DNA of 64,000 bases from Halegenticoccus soli. Its GTDB lineage: Archaea; Halobacteriota; Halobacteria; Halobacteriales; Haloferacaceae. The stretch lies in contig NZ_PEND01000003.1 in NCBI RefSeq assembly GCF_002844195.1, forward strand, positions 372,001 through 436,000, in the 5' to 3' direction. Below, piece after piece: positions 27,205-35,852 of the stretch (the first letter of the stretch is position 1; the number at the start of each line of letters is the position of its first letter). The position numbers and the translations under genes were made by a program. The notes under the pieces are model-generated. The model ran no database searches and was not told the origin of the DNA. It was given only the letters and a program-made list of their open reading frames with translations.

Positions 27205-27441
27205 ATGGGTGGTAAGAGTATACACTCCCAACTGGAGTCACAGACCGAGTCACACGAGCAAATTGAGTCACCATCTGAATCAGCAGGTCAGACGGAACTG
27301 AAAACATACCAATTGACCTGTCTTAGCTGTTCCTATGCTCCGACCGTCGAGGGAGTCAAGTCTGCCCTCAAGGCAAGCATGGACCACGAGGAGAACCACG
27401 GTGACGATCACTTCGTCGAGCTTGAGCTGATTGAAGAATAA
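27205..27441 (+). CDS. Small CxxC/His protein (paralog at 23744)
   Basis: 78 residues. Variable Gln/Ser/Glu-rich N-terminus, then 'TYQLTCLSCSYAPTVEGVKS' and 'SMDHEENHGDDHFVELELIE'. Identity with the 23744 product is high only over the C-terminal 45 residues, which keep CxxC and two histidines. A one-zinc small protein is inferred. Confidence 0.8.
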   Translation: MGGKSIHSQLESQTESHEQIESPSESAGQTELKTYQLTCLSCSYAPTVEGVKSALKASMDHEENHGDDHFVELELIEE

Positions 27442-27822
27442 TACTACAAGAGCCATAGGCCACACCGTATCTTCGATCGATCGCGGGGAGACCTCTTTTC
27501 GTCAGAAAAAGTGATAGAGTGAAGAAGCTTCCGTTTTGAGTTATCAGCTCTATTAACCCTATAAACCAATCGCTGAGCGCAGCGGAAAAGATACGTAGAT
27601 CCTGAGCCTTAGTGGCGGAAAACAGGCTAGGAAGAGTGTGGGTTGTCCCTGCAGGGGGGCGGGTCATGAAGCAATGAGCGGGTTGTTCCAACAGATGCCA
27701 TTTTGTAGTATGAGAGTGTATCCGCGAATTACGCTGAGTAGACAAGCAGTGACAGGAGGAAGCGCAGGATATTCAAGAGACGCTGAGCGCCCTGTGATGG
27801 ATCACGGAACCAAGGAGAGTAG
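27442..27822. other. Intergenic, about 380 bp
   Basis: Overlapping short frames on both strands lack family features. I see no clear promoter or hairpin. Confidence 0.4.
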
Positions 27823-28149
27823 ATGAATTCACATACCCAGAGCGGCATCCATTTAGAGTACGACACGACAACAGACACCTATCAAACGTTCTTTGACCCT
27901 GCTGACAACATCTCACTGAGTAGTCTCGTGGTATTAGCCACCGCCGAGGTGATCGGGGCGGATCTCCAGACAGTCTGTCAAATACCGCTTGCCGGGTTTA
28001 TCACCTCTGAAGCCCTCAACGCACTCTTTGCAACGCCTCCTACAGATAACGACACCGCTGCACACGTGACATTCCAGTACCTTTCATGTGAAGTGATGAT
28101 CCAGGGAGATGGACATATTATAATCACTCCTCCTGTAAAATCCAACTGA
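27823..28149 (+). CDS. HalOD1 output-domain protein
   Basis: 108 residues forming a single HalOD1 domain: 'LSSLVVLATAEVIGADLQTV', 'GFITSEALNALFATPPTDND' and 'HVTFQYLSCEVMIQGDGHII'. HalOD1 is a haloarchaeal output domain often fused to receiver domains; stand-alone copies are common and uncharacterised. A close paralog lies at 31554 on the other strand, about 70% identical by eye. Confidence 0.88.
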   Translation: MNSHTQSGIHLEYDTTTDTYQTFFDPADNISLSSLVVLATAEVIGADLQTVCQIPLAGFITSEALNALFATPPTDNDTAAHVTFQYLSCEVMIQGDGHIIITPPVKSN

Positions 28150-28785
28150 CGGGCTTTAAGGGAATTAACGGTAATAGAAATGCTCTTCGGTGGGTGACAG
28201 ACGGCCCTCGATCATTCGGACAGCCCTCCCTGCTCGCTCCTTCGGCGCTCGCTGAGGAAGGGGGCGTAGCGCCCCAATTAAAGCTAACGAAGAGCACGAC
28301 CCACCGACTTACAGTATTCGAAACGGCCGGCGCACACCTGACAGATTAGAGGTTACCAGCAACAGGAATGAAAGTCTCGTACTCGAAGAGGGAATTACTT
28401 AGCATGTAAAAGCCCGCTGCAGACGGGTGATCAGAGAGTGCTGACACTGTGGATGGACAGATTGCAAGCTTCAGTGAACCGCCTCTCTTGCCGGGAACAA
28501 GAGAGTGAGCTCCCCGTGTGCAACGGACGGCCGTTTGTTCGTCCCTCACCAGTTAATACTTACTGAAAATCCATTGGCAATCCAAAATGGACGCTGGCTC
28601 TGACCTTGTTCGTAGGAGACGCTCTTAGGTAAATCTCTCCGCATCGCGGATCAGAAAGTGCATGATCGAGCGGACCGTATCTACCTTTCTTACGCGAGGA
28701 GACAACTCAGCCAGTGTTCGCTGAAATAGAGTCCAGATTATCGGATGAGTCACTGAATAAGTGAAATTTGACTATGAGGCACCTA
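28150..28785. other. Intergenic with repeat-like segments
   Basis: Holds a hairpin ggggcg-tag-cgcccc (28261-28275) and a MITE-like segment at 28404-28530. No gene is supported. Confidence 0.45.
28404..28530. repeat. MITE-like element (related copy at 34990-35117)
   Basis: Shares ordered blocks with 34990-35117: 'gtaaaag.cc..tgcagacgg', 'ctgacactgtggatgga' and 'gccggg.aacagagag', ending with tgcaacgg. In the other copy the ends form ccgttgcagac/gtctgcaacgg. The central part differs. A short non-autonomous inverted-repeat element is the simplest explanation. Confidence 0.55.
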
Positions 28786-28935
28786 ATGAGTAATCCGCGT
28801 AAGGGTAATTCTCCCAAGTGGAAAGGGGTCCTTTCGAGTGGCCGTACTCTGGAAGGAGATGATGCCGTAGAGAGTGAAGAGGAAATTGAACATGAGATAA
28901 CCCAGTTCACACGGCAGGATACTCAAGACATCTAA
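28786..28935 (+). CDS. Possible 49-aa acidic protein
   Basis: ATG at 28786 (or 28774) to TAA at 28935. The product has a basic start (MSNPRKGNSPKWKG) and a strongly acidic middle (GDDAVESEEEIEHE). Composition resembles haloarchaeal small proteins, but no homolog is known to me. Confidence 0.35.
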   Translation: MSNPRKGNSPKWKGVLSSGRTLEGDDAVESEEEIEHEITQFTRQDTQDI

Positions 28936-29123
28936 TCCAGGTAAGATCTAATCTACTATATCAACGCTTTTCATACCAAGCATGAAATTCATTTATTCTA
29001 TCCGGATACCTAGCTGTGTGCTACCGCTGAACAAAGAAGGGTGTGTTAGTGCAAGCTTAGATGCTCACATGTCTACAGAAGAGGTGCTTTCTTCGACAAT
29101 TATAGGCGGTACATGGAGACGGT

Positions 29124-29468
29124 TCATGCGGGGTCCTTAATGGCGAAGCGTTCAGTGTGAGAGCCAAAAGTGACAACCTTGCCCGTCGTAAACGGCGCGG
29201 CTTTCTGCATAGCAAGAACCCGGGATGCCGGTTCGGTTTTAGGACCCTCTCTCACGGCCTTAAACGGGAAAGTCCCTCCCTCAGAACATGGTCGTCCTGT
29301 GGCGTTCGCAAGACGCAGGGCGCCCCGTCCCGAGACACGGTCTGTCTCCACTTGTCTCAGTCGGTGAAGGAAGTGGTGATAGACCTGCCTACAGGTATCG
29401 ACCCTCCACGCTAATCGCTCTTCGATAGCGGCGGGCGGTCTGAGCCGATGCCTGTAGTTGTAGCGCAT
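29124..29468 (-). pseudogene. IS1341-type TnpB with large internal deletion
   Basis: The first 38 residues are a clear TnpB N-terminus ('MRYNYRHRLRPPAAIEERLA', 'WRVDTCRQVYHHFLHRLRQV'). The frame then jumps to a C-terminal tail-like stretch and ends after 115 residues, against about 400 in full-length TnpB. RuvC residues and the zinc finger are missing, so it has no nuclease activity. It starts 4 bp after the DUF2080 gene, as in intact IS1341-type units. Confidence 0.8.
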
Positions 29469-29471
29469 GAC

Positions 29472-29600
29472 CTACTCGTCGGATGGATCTGGTTCGGAAA
29501 CGCGGATGACTTCCACTTTGGCATCGATCCACCGCTTCGGAACGGTGATATGAGCGCCACCACTCCCGAAGGGCTTCACAGTTCGATTCTTTCTCGCCAT
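29472..29600 (-). CDS. DUF2080 transposon-encoded protein, 42 aa
   Basis: ATG at 29600 to TAG at 29472. Sequence 'MARKNRTVKPFGSGGAHITV', then 'PKRWIDAKVEVIRV', matches the DUF2080 pattern ('vkpfGssg.vyvPkkWiGkkV.vi'), an AbrB-like fold carried upstream of TnpB in haloarchaeal IS elements. Role unknown, possibly antitoxin-like or a regulator of the element. It appears intact while its TnpB partner is deleted. Confidence 0.8.
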   Translation of the reverse strand: MARKNRTVKPFGSGGAHITVPKRWIDAKVEVIRVSEPDPSDE

Positions 29601-29615
29601 CCCTGGACAAGATCT

Positions 29616-31292
29616 CTAATTGTGATGAAAACCGCTATACTGTAGCGGTTTGGATTTACTCCATGCTACTCGTTCATTGTGAACCGCGGAAGTAGGACTA
29701 ACCAGTTTCGAATTTTCTACAAATCGATAGACGTCGCCGTCGTCGTTCAGCAGCGGAAACGCGAAGCTGGTGACCCACCGAATCGAGCCATCGGGCCGGA
29801 CGATGCGGTACTTTTCCTGGAATCGACGTCCTCCGAGTTCGTTCTGCGACATCTGCGGTGCCCGTTTCATCGCGTCCGCGACTCGTTGCCGGTCCTGTGG
29901 ATGGACAGCGTCGAGGTGATTAAACAGACTATCGTACACCGAGTCACGCAATCGACCCGTGATGGTTTCGTACGCAGGATTGATATATAGTATCTCGCTC
30001 ATATCGGCGTCGGCCATCCAAATGGCACTATTGATGTTCTCGGCGATCTGGCGGAGTCGAGCTTCACTCTCGCGCATTCGGCGCTCGCGCTTCTTGCGGT
30101 CGGAGATGTCCGTCGCGATGACAACCGCTTTTTCGCCGGCTTCCGTTGAGCTCTCGATGGGGGCGATGCTGATGGTCACCCAAACGCGATCGCCATCAGG
30201 GCGCTCAAGGGTGAACTCAGAGTTGAGCACTTGCTCCCCATCGTCGAACACGCGACGAAGCAAGTTCTCGGGCGGAACCGATTCACCCGATGAATCATAG
30301 AGTGATCGCTGAGAGACGTCAAAGGTCTGATTGCTAATTTCCTCCATAGTGAGACCTAACAGCTCTTCGGCACGATCGTTGACCTGCGAAATGTCCCCAT
30401 CGGGGGTAATGACGCCGATGCCAATCGGACTAGTGTCGAGAACATGTTTGATCAGTCCACGTTCTTGCCGAAGCTCTTCGACTCGTTTCTTTCGCTTCGA
30501 AACATTACGAACGACACCGACCGTCCCTTGAGTCACGCCGTCCGACTTTACCAGAGCCATGTGAACTTCACACGGTATTGCCTCACCCTCGGCAGTCTGG
30601 AGGTCGAACTCGGTTGTTTTGATCTGGTCGTCCCCAGTCGCACGTAACTCTGTAAGTACGTCTCTGTCTTGGGTGATCGTCTTCTCGTTGAGGAACATCG
30701 ATACGTGCTCACCTATCAGTTCGTTACGTGAGTACCCGGTTAGTTCGACAATAGACTCATTAACTCTTTCGAAGTATCCCTCTGTATCCAACTGATAGAC
30801 CGCATCACCGGCCAGTTCGGCGAGTACCTCGTAGTGCTCGGTCGGCCATTCAGACGGCTCGTGATGTAGCTGATTTTGAATGAATCCAGCGAGGAGCCGG
30901 TGACTATCCTGTGTGAATTCATGTACGTCAATACTGATTTGAATCTCGTGGCCGTGTGCATGCCGCGCTCGGAGGCTGAGCCGGTCAGTGCTCTCTTCGT
31001 CCCACCGGTAATCGACTGACGGTATTCTTGTTTGATGATCATCGACGATGAACGTTGCAAATGGTTCTCCCACGACTTCGCTCGGTGAATAACCGAGAAC
31101 GTTTGTGATTGTCGGGTTGGCGAACACGACAGTTCCATCTTCATTGATGACGACCGTACCGTTGGGTACAAGCGTGACGAGGTGCTGAAAGAACGACGTG
31201 TCACTCACCTTGTTGGGGAAGGCCATCTGAGTCTCGTTCTCGGCTTCCTGTGTCTCAGAGTGCGTGTCGGCTTGCTCTCGATTCCCTGTCAT
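29616..31292 (-). CDS. Multi-PAS sensor protein, C-terminus replaced by IS element
   Basis: 558 residues with four PAS domains: about 35-140 ('FANPTITNVLGYSPSEVVGE'), 155-270 ('YFERVNESIVELTGYSRNEL'), 280-400 ('ISQVNDRAEELLGLTMEEIS', PAC 'VTISIAPIE') and 415-530 ('LYINPAYETITGRLRDSVYD', 'RIVRPDGSIRWVTSFAF'). After 'DGDVYRFVENSKLV' the last ~28 residues are read from IS sequence. Relatives continue here into a histidine kinase or HTH_10 output, so this protein lost its output domain. Start at 31292 is well placed. Confidence 0.85.
   Translation of the reverse strand: MTGNREQADTHSETQEAENETQMAFPNKVSDTSFFQHLVTLVPNGTVVINEDGTVVFANPTITNVLGYSPSEVVGEPFATFIVDDHQTRIPSVDYRWDEESTDRLSLRARHAHGHEIQISIDVHEFTQDSHRLLAGFIQNQLHHEPSEWPTEHYEVLAELAGDAVYQLDTEGYFERVNESIVELTGYSRNELIGEHVSMFLNEKTITQDRDVLTELRATGDDQIKTTEFDLQTAEGEAIPCEVHMALVKSDGVTQGTVGVVRNVSKRKKRVEELRQERGLIKHVLDTSPIGIGVITPDGDISQVNDRAEELLGLTMEEISNQTFDVSQRSLYDSSGESVPPENLLRRVFDDGEQVLNSEFTLERPDGDRVWVTISIAPIESSTEAGEKAVVIATDISDRKKRERRMRESEARLRQIAENINSAIWMADADMSEILYINPAYETITGRLRDSVYDSLFNHLDAVHPQDRQRVADAMKRAPQMSQNELGGRRFQEKYRIVRPDGSIRWVTSFAFPLLNDDGDVYRFVENSKLVSPTSAVHNERVAWSKSKPLQYSGFHHN
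29629..29651. mobile_element. Hairpin at end of the IS1341-type element
   Basis: aaaccgcta (29629-29637) and tagcggttt (29643-29651) form a perfect 9-bp stem with a 5-nt loop, just upstream of the DUF2080 gene. Subterminal hairpins of this type are the recognition structures of IS200/IS605-family ends. It sits where the PAS gene changes to unrelated tail sequence. Confidence 0.6.
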
Positions 31293-31553
31293 AGATTAGC
31301 AGTCGTTTGCACTGGAACTCGATATAACGAACGGTTGTAGACGTGTCATAGAACCCAAAATTTGGATTAACTAATGAACCGAAACCAGAACCAAAATCGT
31401 GTTGGACACTCCAATTAAGAGCTGGTGATAGGCATAATACAACCGAATAATGTGTAATCATATGAATAATCGAAGCAAGATAATCATAAACTCAACCTAA
31501 GCCTGGTCACTGATAACTAGGCGCTGAGCCAGGTGACAGCCTACCTATCTTCA

Positions 31554-31877
31554 CTAAATACTTTTAAGAGGAGTGATCGTGATACGGCCATTGCCCTGGA
31601 TCGTGATGTCACACGAGAGATACTGAAATGTGACGTGTGCAGCCGCGTTATCAGTGTCGGGAGGTGTTGCAAAGAGTGCGTTGAGGGCATCAGACGTGAT
31701 AAAACCAGTAAGCGGTGACTGACACACTGTTTCTAAGTCTGCCCCAATTACTTCAGCGGTGGCTAACACCACCAAACTACTGAGTGTGATGTCATCAGTT
31801 GGATTATACTGAATTTGATAGGTGCCTGTTTTCGCGTTATATTCTGGCGTGACGTTATTTTCGGCGTGCGAACTCAT
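31554..31877 (-). CDS. HalOD1 output-domain protein
   Basis: 107 residues; paralog of 27823 with conserved 'TLSSLVVLATAEVIGADLET', 'GFITSDALNALFATPPDTDN' and 'HVTFQYLSCDITIQGNGRI'. A single domain without receiver or PAS. It lies near the truncated PAS protein, hinting at signalling, but there is no operon link. Confidence 0.88.
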   Translation of the reverse strand: MSSHAENNVTPEYNAKTGTYQIQYNPTDDITLSSLVVLATAEVIGADLETVCQSPLTGFITSDALNALFATPPDTDNAAAHVTFQYLSCDITIQGNGRITITPLKSI

Positions 31878-32474
31878 TTAATCACTACGGACTGTCAACG
31901 AAGTCCGATTTTCGGGTGCCACTCGGATACAATGACCATGAGTCTGCTATATACCCGAGGTACTTCATGATACACTCCTGCACCACAAAACGATACCTGT
32001 TAGAATCAGTTCGGTGGCCCCTTAGTAACTTACCACCATAAAGAAAATAAGCACACTCCCGCTCATAGGCGTCTGAGTCGTTGAAAACTTCAGGGCGAGA
32101 AGCGTCTCATCCGGCGACTGTCGATTATGAACGGAGATCGTGCGCTCTGGGCCAGAGAGTAAGGACACACGTTACATGATTCACCGCTAGCTACTATTGA
32201 CTTTTTCCTGAAAATCCCACCTAACTGAATGTAAGGGATGATGAGCTTCGGCTTCAGAGCAACCTGGTCCTTCTAGAGCTCCTGTCTGGAAAAGGAACGA
32301 GAGAGCGTGATCTCTCGGTTCTACACCGATGAATTCCTTAGTCACATTGTATTGGTATCGCAGACAGTACAGCCAAGTAGCAGCTTTCAAATCCTGGCTC
32401 TTTCAGTAGGATGTACGCATCAAAATGCTCACCGGTAGCAGAGAACACAGCGTCTACAACGCTCCCCCAGATCC
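31878..32474. other. Intergenic, about 600 bp
   Basis: No supported gene. The frame 32187-32390 (minus) lacks features. The region separates divergent genes, so promoters are expected at both ends. Confidence 0.45.
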
Positions 32475-33158
32475 ATGATCACAGCCACATTCACTGTGCA
32501 GCTGCCATTGTTCCGCCAAGCACTTTCAGACACTCCGAATCTCGTTCTTACTATCGATTCCGGACAATTTCCGTTCGTTGGAGAGACCGACGCGAAACTC
32601 CTCGTCTGGGCTGCTGGCGACGAGACGGACTTCGAACAGTTTGAAGCGGATGCCAAAGAAGATCCAACGGTTGCGGGCCTCACTCTTCTCACGACTCAGA
32701 ATTCGCAGCGGCTGTATCGAGTGAACTTTCGGCAAAATGAACTCAAAGAGCTCTTTTCAACACTCTTCTACGATCACGATACGCTTCTTGTTCGTGGCAC
32801 AATTACGCAGAACGGGTGGGAATTCAAGTTCCGGGCCCTCGATCGCTCCGCCCTTTCAACTATCCACGACACCCTCCAAGAGCAGAACGCCTCATTCCAC
32901 ATTCACACAATCCGTTCAAATCCGAAAGACCAAGAGCAACCGTTTCTCGGTGACCTGTCTGAGGATCAATTTCAGGCGTTGAAAGTAGCGGTTGAGCGAG
33001 GATATTTTGAGGTCCCTCGTAAGGTCACGCAGGCAGAGTTAGCAGATGAGTTTGAGATTTCGAGCCAAGCGTTTTCTGAACGCTTGCGCCGTGCAGCTGG
33101 AGCAGTTCTCGCTGATCTGTTTGATGACTCTCCTGACCACATTGAAGCTGAAGAGTAG
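32475..33158 (+). CDS. HTH_10 (Bat-type) transcriptional regulator
   Basis: 227 residues (MITATFTVQLPLFRQALSDT). Effector region to about 160, then HTH_10: 'LSEDQFQALKVAVERGYFEV', 'PRKVTQAELADEFEISSQAF' and 'SERLRRAAGAVLADL'. Closest in the window to the 25977 product. A terminator-like hairpin follows 11 bp after the stop. Confidence 0.9.
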   Translation: MITATFTVQLPLFRQALSDTPNLVLTIDSGQFPFVGETDAKLLVWAAGDETDFEQFEADAKEDPTVAGLTLLTTQNSQRLYRVNFRQNELKELFSTLFYDHDTLLVRGTITQNGWEFKFRALDRSALSTIHDTLQEQNASFHIHTIRSNPKDQEQPFLGDLSEDQFQALKVAVERGYFEVPRKVTQAELADEFEISSQAFSERLRRAAGAVLADLFDDSPDHIEAEE

Positions 33159-33169
33159 CGCTTACGGAG

Positions 33170-33196
33170 ATCCGCGCAGCGCGGATTTCACTTTTT
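33170..33196 (+). terminator. Hairpin plus T5 after HTH_10 gene
   Basis: atccgcg (33170-33176), loop cag, cgcggat (33180-33186), followed within 6 nt by TTTTT (33192-33196). A stem and T-run 12 bp after the stop make a plausible terminator. Confidence 0.6.
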
Positions 33197-33342
33197 CGAA
33201 GTATTCTTGCATGTGTAAAAAGCTCGCGTCAGTTTCTACTTTTCAATAGTTTGTTTTTACAACCACAGCGGTCAATTTGTTGGCCGCTATGGGTCGTAGG
33301 AGAGGAATCACACGTTTCCTCTTCACAGGGGTGTGTCAGAGA

Positions 33343-33549
33343 ATGCGTCAGGACGATCTTAGTCAGAACGAAATTGTCGCCTGGTGCGATGACTGCGACC
33401 GAGAGACAGTTCACGGAGTGACGCTCGCACTTGAGTCAACAACGGACGGGACCAAGGTGACGTCACAGAACCTGAAGTTCGCCAAATCACCTGGTCGGAC
33501 AGTCCCGACTAGATTACGGCAATTTACTACTGATGGTAATTATAGTTGA
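33343..33549 (+). CDS. DUF7835-like zinc-ribbon protein, 3' end altered
   Basis: 68 residues from the ATG at 33343 (MRQDDLSQNEIVAWCDDCDR). 'WCDDCDRETVHGVTLALEST' and 'NLKFAKSPGRTV' follow the haloarchaeal DUF7835 pattern (CxxCxRETxHxV ... N.xFSREPYRV). Family members continue with a second CxxC; here the sequence diverges after GRTV, so the second zinc knuckle is lost. Likely a truncated copy. Confidence 0.6.
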   Translation: MRQDDLSQNEIVAWCDDCDRETVHGVTLALESTTDGTKVTSQNLKFAKSPGRTVPTRLRQFTTDGNYS

Positions 33550-34316
33550 ATTTGTACGATTCATTATCGTGGCGGGGGTGCGGCGCTGCTGGGTTAGCAG
33601 AAACCGGTGTTCTGGCCAAATGTTTTCTGTCAATCTTCACGCTGAGGACGATGTTCCCGAATCTACGAGCGAGGGTTCCTCTAGGAACCGGCAGATTCTC
33701 TGTGGGGTTAGGTGTTGTGTACGCGACTTCTTTCTGTCCATGGTAATGAAGTACTCTGTGCTGAGTGGCTTGGGAGCAGCGGCTGAGCGGGACGGACCGT
33801 CCTGTCTAGGAAGCTAATGAACAGTAGGCAAACTGTACATGGCGTAGGTGAAAGTGGGGGTGACAAGCCCCCGGTGGCAACTGGGTGTGGTTAGATTGGG
33901 CCGCCAAGGCCCGGTGGTGACAGTGTATTCTAATAGTATAGATGTTTCGTCGAGAGAAATTTATTCGGTCATGCCAAGATGTAGTACCCGATATGAATTT
34001 ATAGAGTATTGGACTGGGCTCCACTGCAGTGGTTTTCTTCTCTGAGCAGCCTTCTACTGGCCGGAGGGTAAGCGGCGGTCCACTCTCGGGGGCAATGGTG
34101 GCTATCGGCTTAGCTATTCTGACGATGGAAGCCGTCTAGGTAGTTCTGCTGTTCTCTGTCTTTGTGGCAACCACGTTTTTCGTCTACCTCGGTGCTAGGG
34201 TCTGGTTCTTTGGGTTCTTGTCAGATGACTCAGTGGAACCAAGATACCTGCCTAATTCCACCCCAGCGCCTTGGCTCGTATGAAATACCAAGTATTGAAC
34301 GTAACCAGCACCAGTG
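33550..34316. other. Gene-poor region with a membrane-protein remnant
   Basis: Near 34090-34263 the plus strand reads 'GAMVAIGLAILTMEAV', a TAG, then 'VVLLFSVFVATTFFVYLGAR'-like sequence in the same frame, a probable remnant of a two-helix membrane protein with an in-frame stop. The remainder (33550-34080) shows no supported gene. Confidence 0.4.
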
Positions 34317-34772
34317 CTAGGGATGGCAATAGTATCCGCGCTCAAGCTTCGCCTCTTTCACTACGATTACCAACTCACCCTGCGGGTCGACGAAGAAATA
34401 CACTTCCGCGCAATTGGTTTCGGACACTGGACTGTCTAGAGTCGCTTGCTGCCACTCTCCGTCGTCGAGACGCGCACGAAATTCAAACGTCGCTGGGTCT
34501 TCTGGCCATGAACGTGTGAGAAGTTCACCGGAGTTCTCTGTTCCGTATGGGGAGAGATGGTATGCCCGATGGAAGACACGCTTGTCGTCTCGATCAATGC
34601 GAACTTCATGTGTATGTTGATTCTCGTGAGCAGTGAAGACTTGGCCACCTCCGAGTCGGGGGAGATCGGGTTAGCGAGTCCGACCGAAGACAAGGCATCC
34701 TGCAAGAGCTACTGGGAGACTCGAAGAGGCGGCTAGCAGAACTGCTCGACACGAAAGTGGAAGCGAAGGCAT
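34317..34772 (-). pseudogene. Lipoprotein gene with an in-frame TAA
   Basis: ATG at 34772 opens a lipoprotein signal peptide (hydrophobic 'AVLLAASSSLPVALAGC', lipobox LAGC). After about 33 codons TAA (34671-34673) interrupts. The same frame then continues with protein-like sequence 'LPRLGGGQVFTAHENQHTHE', 'WPEDPATFEFRARLDDGEWQ' and 'CAEVYFFVDPQGELVIVVKE' to TAG at 34317. Total 151 codons in one frame. One substitution explains the break. Probably a secreted beta-sandwich lipoprotein of unknown role. Confidence 0.75.
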
Positions 34773-35190
34773 ACTGTATCGGACGACTTCTGACTAGATA
34801 ACTTAGATCACCACAAAACATATACCAGTCACTGAGTATCACTCACCTGTTCCGTGCGACAGGGTGCCTCTGACTCATCGACCCTCCACGGACACTCCCC
34901 GAGTAACGGCCCTCACTTAGCGTGGTTCGCGATCCTGTCATCGCAGTGAACACCAACACTATCAGGATCGCGGGTTTTCCTCTTCCACTGTAAAAGGGTC
35001 CGTTGCAGACGGTCATCAGGCGACTCTGACACTGTGGATGGATGGCACAGGAGCGAGCAGGAGGCTCGCACGTTCGCTTCTGCCGGGCAACAGAGAGCGA
35101 ACGAGTTGTCTGCAACGGCCACTCATTGAATCACCTGCATCTAAGTTAATTCTTCTGGCTCACTCCAAGAAATCGAGATGGAACACGCTG
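34773..35190. other. Intergenic containing a MITE-like repeat
   Basis: Apart from the repeat at 34990-35117, no gene is supported. Confidence 0.45.
34990..35117. repeat. MITE-like element with terminal inverted repeats
   Basis: Ends ccgttgcagac (about 35001-35011) and gtctgcaacgg (about 35107-35117) are perfect 11-bp inverted repeats enclosing ~95 bp. Internal blocks 'ctgacactgtggatgga' and 'tgccgggcaacagagag' are shared with 28404-28530. No coding capacity. It may derive from an IS end pair. Confidence 0.6.
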
Positions 35191-35364
35191 TTATGGGCCA
35201 TTGATCACGCCACACGCGTTCTCCGTCGATGGGCCACTTTCGAGAAGATCGGTGATGAGCTCGTCCCAGGTTTGGTCGGGATGGTTCATCTCGGAGAGTC
35301 GTTCGTATGGACGATGGGAAATTACTACCTGTGGAGAACCCTGAGTGACGGGGTCATCTGTCAT
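35191..35364 (-). CDS. 57-aa antitoxin-like protein
   Basis: From ATG 35364 (MTDDPVTQGSPQVVISHRPY). 'VVISHRPYERLSEMNHPDQT' with 'WDELITDLLESG' resembles the ribbon-helix-helix/DUF7557 pattern of haloarchaeal VapB-like antitoxins (short strand, then 'L..l....etwdelIsdLL'). No toxin gene is recognisable next to it. It follows the cyclin-like gene on the same strand. Confidence 0.5.
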   Translation of the reverse strand: MTDDPVTQGSPQVVISHRPYERLSEMNHPDQTWDELITDLLESGPSTENACGVINGP

Positions 35365-35437
35365 GTGCCTCGTTGATGGACACACTCCTCGGTAGTAAGT
35401 AAATTTCGGAATAGTCATCGGATAGAAGAAGTCAGTG

Positions 35438-35764
35438 TCAGCGATGCGTTGGTGACCGCGAGGACGTTGGCTCATAGCAACCAGCTTGTTTCAACAGCCC
35501 GATGGCCAGATCAATGATTTCAGCTTCCCATTTACGAATCGTCACCTTCGACGTATCAAACACCGTCGCGACGGTGTCGAGCGTTCGATACTCTTGTGGG
35601 CCATACGTCCCTGCGGTATAGAACAGAGCGGCCGCCGCAAACCGTGGCGCGCACTTCCGGTCGAGCAATTCGTCATACGCTTCGACAAGCGGTGGGCAAT
35701 CGTCGCGAACTCGCTCGCGATACCGTTCAGCTGCGTTCACTGACTCAGTGTGAGTCTCACTCAT
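35438..35764 (-). CDS. TFIIB cyclin-repeat-like regulatory protein
   Basis: 108 residues from the ATG at 35764 (MSETHTESVNAAERYRERVR). 'KCAPRFAAAALFYTAGTYGP' and 'TLDTVATVFDTSKVTIRKWE' resemble the second cyclin repeat of TFB (usually 'evAeaagVtevTIRnrykel'). The zinc ribbon and first repeat are missing. It may be a stand-alone TFB-derived regulator or a remnant; length and clean ends favour a real small gene. Confidence 0.6.
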   Translation of the reverse strand: MSETHTESVNAAERYRERVRDDCPPLVEAYDELLDRKCAPRFAAAALFYTAGTYGPQEYRTLDTVATVFDTSKVTIRKWEAEIIDLAIGLLKQAGCYEPTSSRSPTHR

Positions 35765-35852
35765 CGTGCTGGACGGGACCACACGAGCAATCCTCATAAG
35801 CACATGGCATGGTGCGCACTCATGCTCCGTCTTCGACCTTCGAGTGCCAGTT

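Noticed and set aside
35001-35117. Terminal repeats read as a CRISPR unit
   Set aside because: Only one inverted pair and no regularly spaced direct repeats; it fits a MITE-like element.
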